Counted from the stretch's first letter, positions 11,605 to 23,949 are shown. The stretch is DNA of 64,000 bases from Doris montereyensis (GCA_037039925.1 JAXRKP010000432.1:221001-285000); one strand, 5' to 3'. Made by a program: numbers and translations. The notes: generated from the letters alone by a model not told the origin.

Positions 11605-14600
11605 TTATTGACTCATTTCCAAGGTGGCTTCTAAATCATTAATGATACTATCTTTTTGGTCAATTTCAAGTTTTCTTTTTCTTTCTGAATTTTGCAAATG
11701 ACAACTGGCGGTGGCTAATTTAATACTGTTTCTGGAAATTTTTCGTTTTAGATTTTGGTTTTCTCTTTTCAAATTCATACTCTCTTCTTTCACTTTTTTA
11801 AAATCTTCAAGTTCCTTTTCAAGCTTGGCTATTTTGATTTTTAAAAGTTCAGTTTCAGTGTTACACATTTTAGACTTTTCAAGGACTACAGGGTTATTGT
11901 TACTAATGTTACCCTTCTCTACACTTTTGTTTGATGAACTGATGGAACTGTTAGGAAGGTTAGATTGTTTACATTTAGGGTTTGTTTCGTTAAAGCAAAA
12001 TTCTTCATCTAGAAACTTTTGATAATCATCAGGTTTTTTTCGGGTTTGCAGTTTAGTTTTTTTAGTCCTTAATTTGTCTAATCTTTGGATTAGATTTTTA
12101 ATGACTTTACTATCTTGTTCCTTTGCTTCACTCTCATTAATTAAGTAAAAGACCCACTTTGCCATAAAATTTGGAATAAATCCCTCTGTTCTCTGAAATT
12201 TGTCTAATTCTACAACTATGCTATTTGTAAGTTTGAAATTTTGAGGTTTTGAAAATTCTGAGTATTGACCTAACAAAATACTCCTATCAATATTGGCAGC
12301 TGATAAACTATCTGAAATAAAATTGAAATCAAAATTAAATCTAAATAACTAATCACCACATCCCGTGGACCCTCAACTAACTGCACAGCTTTACGATATG
12401 TCGACGATATGATGCTTCGCAGACGGCCAGGAGAAGCTTGATGGAGGACAGAGTTGCCACTGTAGAGGTAGCCAAACCAGTCAATAACCTTGGAAAAACA
12501 AAAGGAAAAAAATATATACATATATATATATTATATACTCAAAATAATTCAGCGCACATTCATAAATCAATAACATGCCTCATAGCAGATATACAAAAAT
12601 ATTTTTCTATGAAATTTGAGATGTGCTACGAGGTCTGCTGTTTGGCTTTTTAAAAAAAGAAAAGAAAAGAAAAAGCATGAATAGTAGCAGAAGCAAATAT
12701 CAAATGTTAAATTAAGAGCAAGTTACGCAGATTAAGATATTGTTAACATTTCTGGTATAACTGTGATAATGTGAGCTATTCTCAAAACCTGTCCAGTTAC
12801 ATGAGTAATTTATGAAAACGGAAATAAAACACATATTAAACCCATTAGTTATGTTTCTTGTTGTTATTTTGTTCAGTTTTGATCAAGGAAGCTTAATTTA
12901 CCATACTTTTCTTCATTTTCGTCTTATAATTTGTAATATATTGATGAATATCGGCAAAATTGCGATGATATTTTTGTTCTAAAGGGGACAGAAGAATCCA
13001 CCGTTTTTGAACGTTGACGAAGTGGCTATAAAACGTATGCAAAGCCATATTCATAATTACATATAGAGTCTACATGTACGATGCTACAGGTAGACAGCGG
13101 TGAAACGATGTTTTGTGGGGTATTTAAGCAATAAAAGCCACGAGAGTACAGCCATGCAGGAGATAACGTATGTCGTGATTTTGACCAATCACAACCTAGA
13201 GCACGTGGGACTGTTGAATGTAAACAAAGCACCCCATGATTGATATAATTTGAATCAGTCAATCAGTCATTATCTGCCAATGAAGGTAGCTGGTAGTGGT
13301 GAGGAAAAGGTCGGCACATTTGTCCCCCCTCCCCCCTCGTGTTGTCGTGACAACATTATCTCCATAAAACCAGGCTACAATTCTACTATCGGAAAAGTGT
13401 GTTAATATCTTGATGCGTTAAATAGTGCACATCAACCCAGTGAAGACAGCCATGGCTAATCAAGACGAAAGACCCAGTTGTTCTTCTAAATGAGGTAAGG
13501 AATTGCTTGTTGTGATCATTCACTGTGCGTTATCTCCGTGAAATAAATTCACCGATTTGACTACCTAGTATTGAATGTGCACTAATGGTTATTTCTAGGC
13601 CTAGAGGGTAGCATTCATGGAACATAAAGATGGCTTTACATCTTGATAAATTCTCGACAGGGTTTTGTAACATTGACAAGAGCTATGTTCACGACACTTG
13701 TAGTTGTTGTAGACGTTATCTCCATCAGACACGTGGGTTGTGTGAACGTTATCTCTGTCAAAGTGTTGTTGACGTGATAGTTATCTCCAGTACGAAAATC
13801 GATATTTTGCCCATTTAAAATCTTGGGATACACAAATTGTCACTTTTTGGGGTTTAAAAAAAAGGTAGCAGTTTGTAGACCTAGAGAATTAGATTTAAGT
13901 TTTTAAACTAATATAATGATCTAAATCGCATTTTCACAATGATGAAGGCCAAGATTGATCAATGACGGATTATATTAAACAATAAATTGAAGTCATTTAT
14001 ACTAATAATGTACTAATGCTAATAATACTAATTTAATATGGGTAATATTCCAACTTTGAATCAGTAGGTCCTGAACCTAGATCTAGTTCTATCTATTAAC
14101 ATGGAATAATTATTACGATTAAATTACAAAGATTTGTAATTTTGTAGTGACAGTTATCTCTGATACAAAATGAGAAAAGTGTCTGAAACACACATTATTA
14201 TGTATTCTTTCTGTGCCTTTGACCTCTTTTTCAAAAGTTATATTCATATGACTTACTGTCAAGTGAAATTTATCTTCTGCACTATTATTTTCTTCCTTGG
14301 TGACATTTGATTTGGTCAAAAAAATCTGAGATAACTGTCACGACATAAATGTTTCTGATTCTAATGGCTTTTTACCCTGAACTCCATTCCTTACCCATAA
14401 TTTATCTTTGTTTCCATATGAATTATGTTTTAAAATTGATTGTATTAATATTTTTTGCATTTTAATCGATTTTTATTGATGTTTAAGTCGTACTGTTATC
14501 TCCGCGAGGAAGTCACCTCGCCTACTTCTAAGTCATTTCATGTCATAACCAACCATCTTTAAGGTGCCATGTTCTTTGTCTGTGCTTCCTTAGACAATAA

Positions 14601-17600
14601 ACTTGCATTTTAAACTATAAATTTATCTCTTTTTGCCTTTTGAAATTTTACTGTGCTTGTCCCCTTTTGTATGGAGAGGTTTTGAGAATGGCTCATATAA
14701 TAATAATAAATTATACAGATCTATAATGATATAGTTAAACGTGTTTAATAACTAAGTAATGGAATATATTAATATTAATAGTTTAATATCTCAGTTATAC
14801 CAAAACCACATAGCGCACGATCACATTTATCTTCAATACTGAAGCTGTGGTCTTATAGGAAGAAGAAAGACCACTAATCAAATAGATTATAAATGTGTTT
14901 CTTTCATATTGAATTGTGTCACAAAGTTCATCTTACTGTCCTTTCCGACCCAACCACCAACCACAATGTTATATTTTTAAAAATTACCTTTTCTGCTCGT
15001 CACCATTGCGAAGCATGATGTCCCACAGCTGCACAAGTAGTCTGTTGGTGAGGGGTGGTGGAGTCACATCTGGCCGTCTACCCTTACCAGCCATAGTGAA
15101 CCTGTTCAGCATTGTTTGGTAGCTGTCATCCGCTGTAAAATAATATACAAAATAAATTACGAGTCATGATCCCTCTGCAAAAAAAATAATAATTGAGTGT
15201 TTAAATCTTGATAATATGATATGCCTCTAACTCTAGTAGGCCCACAAGTCTACACTAGATACCGGTATCTAGATTCAGTATTTTAAGACTTCATATATGC
15301 CTTTGTAGATTAAATAAGTCAATTTGGAAAAAGAGGGTTATTCTAAAGCTTACTGCAGTGCTAGATTTTAGAAGCTACCTAGAACCACAGAGTTTCCAAA
15401 AAATCAGACCAAATAACACTACACAACTATTTATGGCTGGGACATAAAGTGGCAGGGGCCAATTATAAACAAATCAATCATAATATACCTTAAAATAAAA
15501 GTCATTCACGATAAATCAGACTAAGAAATAACCCTCCTACCCATGCAATCAACAAAAAGGATTTGCCCAACAGATCTTCATTTCCATTCAGACCCGATAG
15601 ACCCAGCTTTCAGTACCGGTAGCCATTATGTCTCGATTCAGAAAAAGTGCAAAAACACCTATCTTCTTGAATGGAATACAGTTTAATTTAAATAAACATA
15701 AATTGATTAACCATTACTATAAATATTGAGTTTAACCACTAACTTTCCGTGTAACAATAGTAACATATAGTTAAAAACGGCTATTTACGAGTGGCCGTCC
15801 ATACGCATTCCTACCGGAGACTAGAAGAGTTACACTTTCGTTTCCTCTTTACCAAACATCGATACGACAATTCTGATTTTTTGTTTACATCGTAAAAATA
15901 TGGCGTTCAATTTCCTTTGTCAACTAACTCAGGCGGGCTCATATACTGGCATATCATCGTCAGTAGATGATTTGAAATGCGATTTTAGACGACAGTGATG
16001 TGGAATTAGATAATGATGAAGATATTACTGACAGTGGTGACAGAGGACCGATCTTTGATGGAGTGTCAGATAGTGAAGCGGATCCTAGATCTAGGACTGA
16101 TACTGATTTTGTTTGGAGCTCAGATTTGCATCCTGTTGAGATTGACATGTTTACTGAACGTGTCGGCCCAAATGTTGCTGCTTTTGACTGTGATTATCAG
16201 TCACAACCAATAGATTTTTTTTCCTTTATTCTTCCTCAATCTTTGATATCAGACATTACAGAGCAGACCAACCTTTATGCTCAGCAGAAAAATGCTACCA
16301 ATTTTACCCCTATGACCGATGACGGCACCAATACTTTCCTCTTCATCAACATGATGTTCAGTGTGCACTAGCTACCGGGTATCAACCTCTACTGGTCTTT
16401 GGATCCTCTATTTCGGGTCTCATGCATTGCGGATGTCATGTCTCAACCGATATGATATTTCCCGTTACCTGCACCTCGTTGAAAACGCAGATTACATTAC
16501 GAGGGGGCAGGATGGATATGACCTCTCTTCAAAGTTCGACCTGCAATCACTGCCTTGAAGACTGCAAGTAATAACCTGTTCAACCCTGGTGTGGCTTTAT
16601 TGTTTGATGAAGCTATGATCCCGTTCGCTGAAGGCTTTACTTCAAGCAGTATATCAGAGGCAAGCCCCATCCATGGGGCGTGAAAGTGTGGTGTGTCTGC
16701 GATGCGGCGACCGCTTTCCTCCTAGACTTCAACTTTTATACAGGCAAAAATAACAACACTGTAATGCCCAATGGACTAGGCTATCACGTCATGGACACTA
16801 GGACAGCCCTACCTCAGGAAAAATCATCATTTTTATTTGGATAACTATTTCAGCTCCGTAAAATTGGCTCGCGACTTGATGGAAAATCAAACACACTCAT
16901 GTGAAACTATTCGCCAAAATCGGAAAAACTGGCCAATGGATTTAAAAGGGAAAATAAACAGTGACCAGTGTATTTTCAGACAGGTGGGCAACTTAGTTGC
17001 TTGCTGGTGGAAAGATAAGAAACCTATCTCCATGATCTCCACAAATGTTTGCCAGTCATGGCTTCTGCCGAACGTCGAACCAAGGATGGTCCCATTGATA
17101 AACAGATACCTGAGTCAGTCCTTGTCTACAACGCCAACATGGGCGGAGTCAACAGAATGGGCCAGCTAAAATTGTACTACCCAATCGGCAGGAAAAGTCA
17201 TAAATGGTGGCGGTGTTGTTTCTGGTTTCTGATGGAGTCTGCGGTTCTCAACGCCTATATTCTTTACGTCAACATGCCACGTCCACAAAATATAAAGCCC
17301 CTCACTCATCTCCAGTTTCATATTGAAATAGCTTGTAGCCTGATGAAAGGATCCAGCAGAAAGCGTGCATCGAAGGAAGTCCCTTCTGCTGCAGGGCAGG
17401 CCACTCCAGCAACCTCCAGAAGCTACCGTAGGGTTCGATTACCAGGGCGGAAAAGAATCTGTTTCCAATATCGGGACTTTTCCTTTGATGCTCGCGCAGC
17501 ATCCAATAAGAGTAAAAAGAGGCCAGAAACAGTCTTTGGGTGTGCCCTATGCTCGACACATTTGTGCAATGAACTGTTTTGTCCAGTTTCATAAACAATT

Positions 17601-18198
17601 ACACCATTAATCCCCTTTCATCACCTTAAAGAACAATAATAATGGAACAAAATGCAAATTTATTGAATAATTTTTGTTTATTTCATCATTTTTTTGGTTT
17701 AAACATTTTTTTCACAAAGAAGATGTATATAGAAGTTAATAAATTTGGTATCATTTGAAAGGTAAATCATTATTCTTTATTATAATAATTTTTTTAGGTC
17801 GATGGGACTTTATCTGTGAAAGATATTAATTTTTTTCTGAAAGTGGGTATTTTATCATTTGGAGTTATCTCCCTTACGCCGGGAAAATATGGATGTCTTT
17901 CTGTCAAGGCTGTGGGAAGTTAGTGGTTAAATATCATATCATCGACATCAGCAGTCCATATTTTCCTTCACGGGACAAAAAAAATAGGCGACTTCATAAA
18001 CTTGGACAACGGAGTCGTAGATCTAGAAAACTGAGATCGCTACAACTTCTGACAAACTCATGCAGGTTTTTTAAAAATAAAAGATAGATTTCTAAATATA
18101 ATTTCAACTTTTCCTAATACGCACAAATCTAAAATCTTAAAACACTTACCAACAAGTTCATGTAAGATGTTGGCCATTTCGGACATTGGATTTGCCAT
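11605..18198 (-). CDS. Intact 4-exon gene, unknown coiled-coil protein, 335 aa
   Basis: Exons (minus strand): 18198-18150 (ATG, MANPMSEMANILHELV), 15132-14988, 12488-12382 and 12311-11605 (stop 11607-11605). Splice sites are G|gtaagt, acag|CGG, AG|gtaatt, aag|GTT, A|gttagt and cag|AT. All phases match without any frame repair, giving 1,008 nt. Residues 1-100 are mostly helical with a TPPPLTNRLLVQLWDIML segment. Residues 120-190 are lysine-rich. The C-terminal part is Asn/Ser-rich, then a long heptad-like coiled coil (LKIKIAKLEKELEDF onward). No catalytic motif is recognised. It lies inside the 9-kb insertion, with a broken piggyBac-like transposase in its first intron on the other strand. It could be the element's own gene or captured host sequence. 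The exon 3 donor gttagt is the weakest signal. Confidence 0.7.
13342..14346. repeat. Region with inverted ends and repeated ttatctcc motifs
   Basis: The left end has tgtcgtgacaacattatctc. The right end, read on the minus strand, has tgtcgtgacagttatctc. Between and just beyond them the motif gttatctcc/ttatctc recurs near 13355, 13529, 13715, 13748, 13779, 14152 and 14494, often near a cacgac or gtgac word. Multiple short motifs near inverted ends are typical of transposase binding regions. ttatct is also a GATA-factor-like core. Confidence 0.5.
15985..17594 (+). pseudogene. piggyBac-like transposase, broken
   Basis: The ORF begins after a cgattttag acceptor-like site with an acidic N terminus (DDSDVELDNDEDITDSGD). 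It then shows piggyBac family blocks in shifting frames: NRYDISRYLHLVEN, LLFDEAMIPF followed in another frame by KQYIRGKPHPWG, DNYFSSVKLA, and YNANMGGVNRMGQLKLYYPI with GRKSHKWW. A Cys/His-rich C terminus (CALCSTHLCNELFC) matches the usual cysteine-rich domain. At least four frame changes break it. The first two catalytic aspartates (in DEAMIPF and DNYFSS) are visible. In the third block the family normally has GVD..DQ; here it is GVNRMGQ, so that aspartate is replaced. It lies in intron 1 of the minus-strand gene, in opposite orientation. Identity is firm; activity is very unlikely. Confidence 0.9.
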
Positions 18199-18279
18199 AA
18201 TAAAATCAAAATATGAGTTTTGAGAGCCCTCAAGCGTAGCCAGTCACTACCAATGGCGGGGGAGAAGGTGGGATGCTAT

Positions 18280-19229
18280 CAGTGTTGCCAGGTACCTTTG
18301 CAAAAATCCCGCCAACTTTATGCCAGAAATCCGCCAAAATCCGCCAACTTTATCCTACTTCACCTGCGACATTTGCCCAAAATCCGCCAAAAAATCCGCC
18401 ATTTGATTTAAAACACTTATAATCAACAATAGTGTATTGTATCAGAATAAACTGTATACACGGCTATTTCTTTTTAAAGGCATGACGATTCGGGTTTGAT
18501 ATCCCCCAAATTCACACCATGTCCTGGATCCATTTCAGCCTCAACATTCTCTGGCGTTGAAGATCTATACATTTCATTTGTGAATTTGCTTAGCATTTGT
18601 TCCGTTGGTTGAAACTTGTCACAGCAAATTTTGTGTTAAACATTGAAACAAGCATTAGTGACAAGTGACAAGACTTAACAAGAGACAATTTTCACACACA
18701 TTTATATAGGCTAGTGTCTTTAGACACCAAAATGGACTCGACCATTAATAGGGGGTGTCAGATTATTCCATTTAATTTATTAAGGAATAATAAGGGAGAT
18801 CCTACAGTTTTGATTTTGATTGAAGGCTGTCGAAGACTTTCAATTTCAGTTTCAGTTTCAGTTTCGGTACTTACATTTTAATTAGTTAGGCTGTCGAAGA
18901 TTCAATTTCAGTTTCAGTTTCGGTTCCTAGAGTTTCGGTTTTGTTTGAGCGGGAGTTAGACTGTCGGATATTGTTTTCACCTTCGGTTAATCTGAATTAG
19001 ATTGTGTAATAATATAGATCTAGGCCAACAGTACTCACAATAGGTGCTCCTAAAAGTCAGTTTAGGGGGAAAAAATAAGAAGCAATTAGACTTGATTGCT
19101 ATACTTTTACTTTTTTAAAGGGTATACAAATCATCAAAAATCCGCCATCCGCCAGGCCATTTTTTCCCCGCCACGCGATGATAAAAAATCCGCCAATTTG
19201 GCGGAAAATCCGCCAACCTGGTAACACTG
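18280..19229. mobile_element. 950-bp non-autonomous element nested in the 9-kb insertion
   Basis: The left end is cagtgttgccaggt. The right end, reversed, is cagtgttaccaggt. GCTAT flanks both sides (18275-18279 and 19230-19234). The ends are rich in aaaatccgccaa words, about ten in total in both orientations. The interior holds a ttcagtttcagtttcggt repeat. No ORF. The ends resemble hAT-type termini, but hAT elements duplicate 8 bp and only 5 are visible here. Confidence 0.75.
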
Positions 19230-19799
19230 GCTATGCACATAAAAGTTTTGGACTTTTTTAGATAGCTAGCGCATGGCCTCATAGTCATAGTTTCGAATGA
19301 TTTTGTCGTTGAATTTAAATAGAAAAAAGGTGACCATGAAGTTCATTTTTCCCCAGGAAAACCCTTTTTTTTTCAATTTAAATTTTAAAAATCATTTTTC
19401 GCCCACTTACAGTAAAGATAGAAATATATCATTTATACCATCGGAAAGAGTGACATTTTTTCTACCGGATGGCGTTACATTTGTCAATATTATACTAGGA
19501 GTCAGTAGGAGGAGGGGATCTGCTGGGGATATGAAAAAGTGAGCTTCCTCGAACCATGAATTTTCTTGCGTGTTTTGCCGTAAAAACACATTTTTTTCAA
19601 AACGTTACAAAACATAACAAATGTTAACACATACAAACGAAAATATGACGAAATGAAAGAAGAAAGAAAACTCGTTTAAATGAGATCAGTCTCATCGTTG
19701 TAGGTTTAATACATTTTATTTTCTGAATCAGTGAAGTTCGCCGAATTTGACGATTTCAGTGCTCGCTCACACGTTTAGAGCCGGGTTTGGAGTACCTAC

Positions 19800-21845
19800 A
19801 CTCAGTGGTATTATTGAACCCTTCAATCTCACTCAGTGGTATTGAACACTTCAATCTCACTCAGTGGTATTGAACACTTCAATCTCACTCAGTGGTATTG
19901 AACACTTCACTTCAATCTCACTCAGTGGTATTGAACACTTCAATCTCACTCAGTGGTACTGAACACTTCAATCTCACTCAGTGGTACTGAACACTTCAAT
20001 CTCACTCAGTGGTATTGAACACTTCAATCTCACTCAGTGGTATTGAACACTTCAATCTCACTCAGTGGTACTGAACACTTCAATCTCACTCAGTGGTACT
20101 GAACACTTCAAATCTCACTCAGTGGTATTAAACACTTCAATCTCACTCAGTGGTACTGAACATTTTTCAGTTTCACTTCAGTGGTACTAAACACTTCAAT
20201 CTCACTCAGTGGTACTAAACACTTCAATCTCACTCAGTGGTACTGGACACTTCAATCTCACTCAGTGGTACTGAACACTTCAATCTCACTCAGTGGTACT
20301 GAACACTTCAATCTCACTCAGTGGTACTGAACACTTCAATCTCACTCAGTGGTATTGAACACTTCAATCTCACTCAGTGGTATTGAACACTTCAATCTCG
20401 CCTCAGTGGTAATGAACACTTCAATCTCACTCAGTGGTACTGAACACTTCAATCTCACTCAGTGGTACTGAACACTTCAATCTCACTCAGTGGTATTGAA
20501 CACTTCAATCTCACTCAGTGGTATTGGACACTTCAATCTCACTCAGTGGTATTGAACACTTCAATCTCGCCTCAGTGGTACTGAGCACTTCAATCTCACT
20601 CAGTGGTACTGAACACTTCAATCTCACTCAGTGGTACTGAACACTTCAATCTCACTCGTGGTATTGAACACTTCAATCTCGCTCAGTGGTACTGAACACT
20701 TCAAGCTCACTCAGTGGTATTGAACACTTCAATCTCACTCAGTGGTATTGAACACTTCAATCTCACTCAGTGATACTGAACACTTCAAGCTCACTCAGTG
20801 GACTGAACACTTCAATTTCAATCTCACTCAGGGGTACTGAACACTGCAAGCTCACTCAGTGGTATTGAACACTTCGATCTCACTCAGTGGTACTGAACAC
20901 TTCAATCTCACTCAGTGGTACTGAACACTTCAATCTCACTCAGTGGTATTGAACACTTCAATCTCACTCAGGGGTACTGAACACTTCAATCTCACTCAGT
21001 GATATTGAACACTTCAATCTCACTCAGTGGCACTGAACACTTCAATCTCACTCAGTGGACTGAACACTTCAATCTCACTCAGGGGTACTGAACACTTCAA
21101 TCTCACTCAGTGGCACTGAACACTTCAATCTCACTCAGGGTACTGAACACTTGAATCTCACTCAGTGGTACTGAACACTTCAATCTCACTCAGTGGTACT
21201 GAACACTTGAATCTCACTCAGTGGTACTGAACACTTGAATCTCACTCAGTGGTACTGAACACTTCAATCTCACTCAGTGGTATCGAACACTTCAATCTCA
21301 CTCAGTGGTACTGAACACTTCAATCTCACTCAGTGGTACTACTGAACACTTCAGTCTCACTCAGTGGCACTGAACACTTTAATCTCACTCAGGGTGCTGA
21401 ACACTTCAATCTCATTCAGTGGCACTGAACACTTCAATCTCACTCAGTGGCACTGAACACTTCAATCTCACTCAGTGGCACTGAACACTTCAAGCTCACT
21501 CTCACTCAGTGGAACTGAACACTTCAATCTCACTCAGTGGAACTGAACACTTCAATCTCACTCTCAGTGGTACTGAACTCTTGAATCTCACTCTCACTCA
21601 GTGGCACTGAACACTTGAATCTCACTTAGTGGTACTGAACACTTCAATCTCACTCAGTGGAACTGAACACTTCAATCTCACTCAGTGGAACTGAACACTT
21701 CAATCTCACTCAGCGGAATTGAACACTTCAATCTCACTCAGTGGAGCTGAACACTTCAATCTCACTCAGTGGAACTGAACACTTCAATCTCACTCAGTGG
21801 AACTGAACACTTCAATCTCACTCAGTGGAACTGAACACTTCAGTT
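19800..21845 (+). repeat. Tandem array, right part, 28-bp unit, about 72 copies
   Basis: The unit is ctcactcagtggtactgaac, acttcaat, with ggtatt, ggcact and ggaact variants clustered along the array. It continues the array at 10085-10735 across the 9-kb insertion. Confidence 0.97.
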
Positions 21846-22138
21846 TCAGTGTTAACTCATTGAACATTTTCCCACTTTCCAAACATCAAGTAAAAAAAAA
21901 AAAAAATTTTTTGTTTCATTGCAATAAATTACATGCATGTGATGTACGCTCAAATCTTGCTATATTATATTGCCATCTGTTGTGCCTCCCTTTTTCAGCA
22001 TTACATCATGTACAATGAAAGTGATAATCTACATTTTGCTAACGAAGAAGAAATTAAAAAACGATAACTAACAAGACAATGTAGGCCTACTGCATGTGAA
22101 AGTCTGAAAAGACTATTGTACAATAATATAATATAGTA

Positions 22139-22470
22139 ATGGTAATAGAAAGGATAATAACTAAAACAAAAGCAAGGGAACATATCACACGAGTCCTGAA
22201 ATCTCTTCATTGGTTGCCAATTGATTTTAGAATTCAAAATTGCCTCCTGCCTGGTCTACAAATGTGTCATGATATTGATATGGCCCCAGACTATCTTCAA
22301 TCCTTGATCACCGTTTATAAACCTTCTCGACCTCTTCATTCATCGCATCAACTACAACTTACTACAAGTATAACTTCGAAGGAAAGTTGTTCAAATCCTC
22401 GTTTTCTGCTCGCGCTTTCCAATTTTCGGCTCCCCACATAGCCATGCAATGCATACACCGCCTATGCAGA
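22139..22470 (+). pseudogene. C-terminal fragment of a LINE reverse transcriptase
   Basis: The reading frame carries ITRVLKSLHWLPIDFRI, MAPDYLQSLITVYKPSRPL and HSSHQLQLTTS. This is the familiar tail of non-LTR reverse transcriptases, with its L-HWLP--RI, APQYL and PSR-LRSS landmarks. The frame is lost after about 22400. No catalytic domain is present, so this is a 5'-truncated remnant. Confidence 0.8.
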
Positions 22471-22499
22471 TGCCACCTTTCATTTGACTGACCTAGGCC

Positions 22500-23040
22500 T
22501 AAGCAGTAGAAGACAAAATGTCTCAAAACCTTCAATATTCTCATTTTCATAAAGGAGAAGCTTTGTGTCATTTCTGTAACTGTAAGAGTACTAAACAAGA
22601 CAAACATAACAGTGATGCGTGTATAGTGTGTGTTTGACGACGTGATTTGTGACCAAGCCAAACTAGATTCTACTTCCACCAGCGTGAATCGCCGGGGAAG
22701 GAGTGGTGGTGTAATGAGTTGTATGTTGCAATAGTTATTAAAGAGCCTTAAAGTTAATGCCAAACCACTGGCGGATGGCGGTATAAGTATAAATATAAGT
22801 TGTTTCATTGTTTTTGTATTGTGTTAAATCCGTACTACGGTGAAAAGCTGACGGTAAGCGAAAATGGCGGTATAATGAGTGTATTATCATTATGCAATTT
22901 AATCTAACCTGTGGAGATTTTAGATATATATCTAGATCTGTCTTGCGTGTTTGAATATCTGTCTCAATAGTGTCAGGGTAATTTCTTTGTTTTGCTAAAC
23001 TTTAACATGTGGTAATCTGAGAGTGAATTGAGAGGAAACA
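22500..23040 (+). repeat. Dispersed repeat (copy 2), tandem unit unexpanded
   Basis: Matches 6860-7135, then one copy of the taatgagttgta to ggcggtataag unit. It continues with ggtgaaaagctgacggtaag, which matches aaagctggcggtagcg near 8725. It is then followed by a minus-strand family B repeat, as in copy 1. Confidence 0.75.
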
Positions 23041-23044
23041 GCAA

Positions 23045-23185
23045 CTAATTTGTTTCATTGAAATTTACCCAATCCACCATATGCGGTGATCTCAGGTAGG
23101 ATAAACTATTAAGAAGATGTGAAAGAGTGAAAAGAAAGAACTGAAACTTAGACAACCAGACTAGCAGCACCCGCCCACCCATGGG
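23045..23185 (-). repeat. Short interspersed repeat (family B), minus strand
   Basis: Contains gaaatttacccaatccacca, ggtgatctcaggtaggat, and at its end accagactagcagcacccgc. It aligns with 9366-9480. Confidence 0.7.
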
Positions 23186-23949
23186 ATGAATGAAAAAGAA
23201 ATAGCAAGGAAAGACGTAGGACCTGCCACCCAAAGATATGCTCGTCACCCACCAACTATACAACAGCAAAATGCAAGAGAAAAAAACAAAACAAACAAAT
23301 TAACCTACGTCATTGATACACACATGAAAACTACAAAAACAAATCAAGAATCAGGAATTCTGAGATACAACATTTTATTTTATTTCGGCAGTAGATTTAC
23401 ATGAAAGTTTAAAGTGAAGTGAAAAGATTTCTCACCATGAACATTGCCACAAACAAAACCTTTTTCTGAATTCTGAGCATAACATGAATACATGAAGAGA
23501 GGGGGAAAAAAACATTAACTTTTTTAAGAGTTGCATTCAAACAATAGAGCTTTCGCAACAAAAAGAAAGAAAATTTTTAAAATTTAAAACAAAAGACATT
23601 TAAATTATTTTTTCCCACAATTAATCAAATAAAAGTCCCGATTCATACAAGCTGGTCTAACTGAACCAACAAGTAGAAGAGGAACATGATTAATGCAATT
23701 CAATATTGTAATTATCAGGCTGTGAGATAAGCAATGTTTATTGTTAATGTTTACATTCTTTATTACTATTTTATATATTATAAAAGTAATTACTAGCGGC
23801 ATGAATGCTGGGATAATGTAATTACATTTAAAAGAAGTTTGAATGCTATTGCCAGGCTCACGCTGGTATGGAAGGATGTATGTAGCGCATGATGATGATG
23901 TGTGACCTGGAAATGAAAATAACACAAATTAATCAGTCGTGTAGATTTG
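23186..23949. other. AT-rich spacer, no gene seen
   Basis: Only short unsupported ORFs. A-rich runs near 23280 and 23500-23590. It may include the decayed 5' end of the downstream LINE. Confidence 0.4.

Larger units (their letters stand above)
10736..19799. mobile_element. 9,064-bp insertion with 17-bp inverted ends and ACTCA duplication
   Basis: The left end reads gtaggtactccaaaccc (10736-10752). The right end (19783-19799) is its exact reverse complement. ACTCA stands directly outside both ends (10731-10735 and 19800-19804). Removing the insertion and one ACTCA restores the array text ctcactcagtggtatt. Inside are an intact four-exon minus-strand gene (18198-11605), a broken plus-strand piggyBac-like transposase (15985-17594), a region of repeated ttatctcc motifs (13342-14510) and a nested 950-bp element (18280-19229). 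piggyBac elements duplicate TTAA, so the 5-bp duplication does not fit that transposase. The superfamily is unassigned. What is seen are the ends and the duplication; calling it a DNA transposon is inference. Confidence 0.8.

Noticed and set aside
13452..13495. First exon with good start context (gccATGG, MANQDERPSCSSK) and gag|gtaagg donor
   Set aside because: An in-frame TGA precedes the donor. It could be the first exon of the piggyBac-like gene with an indel, but nothing links them.
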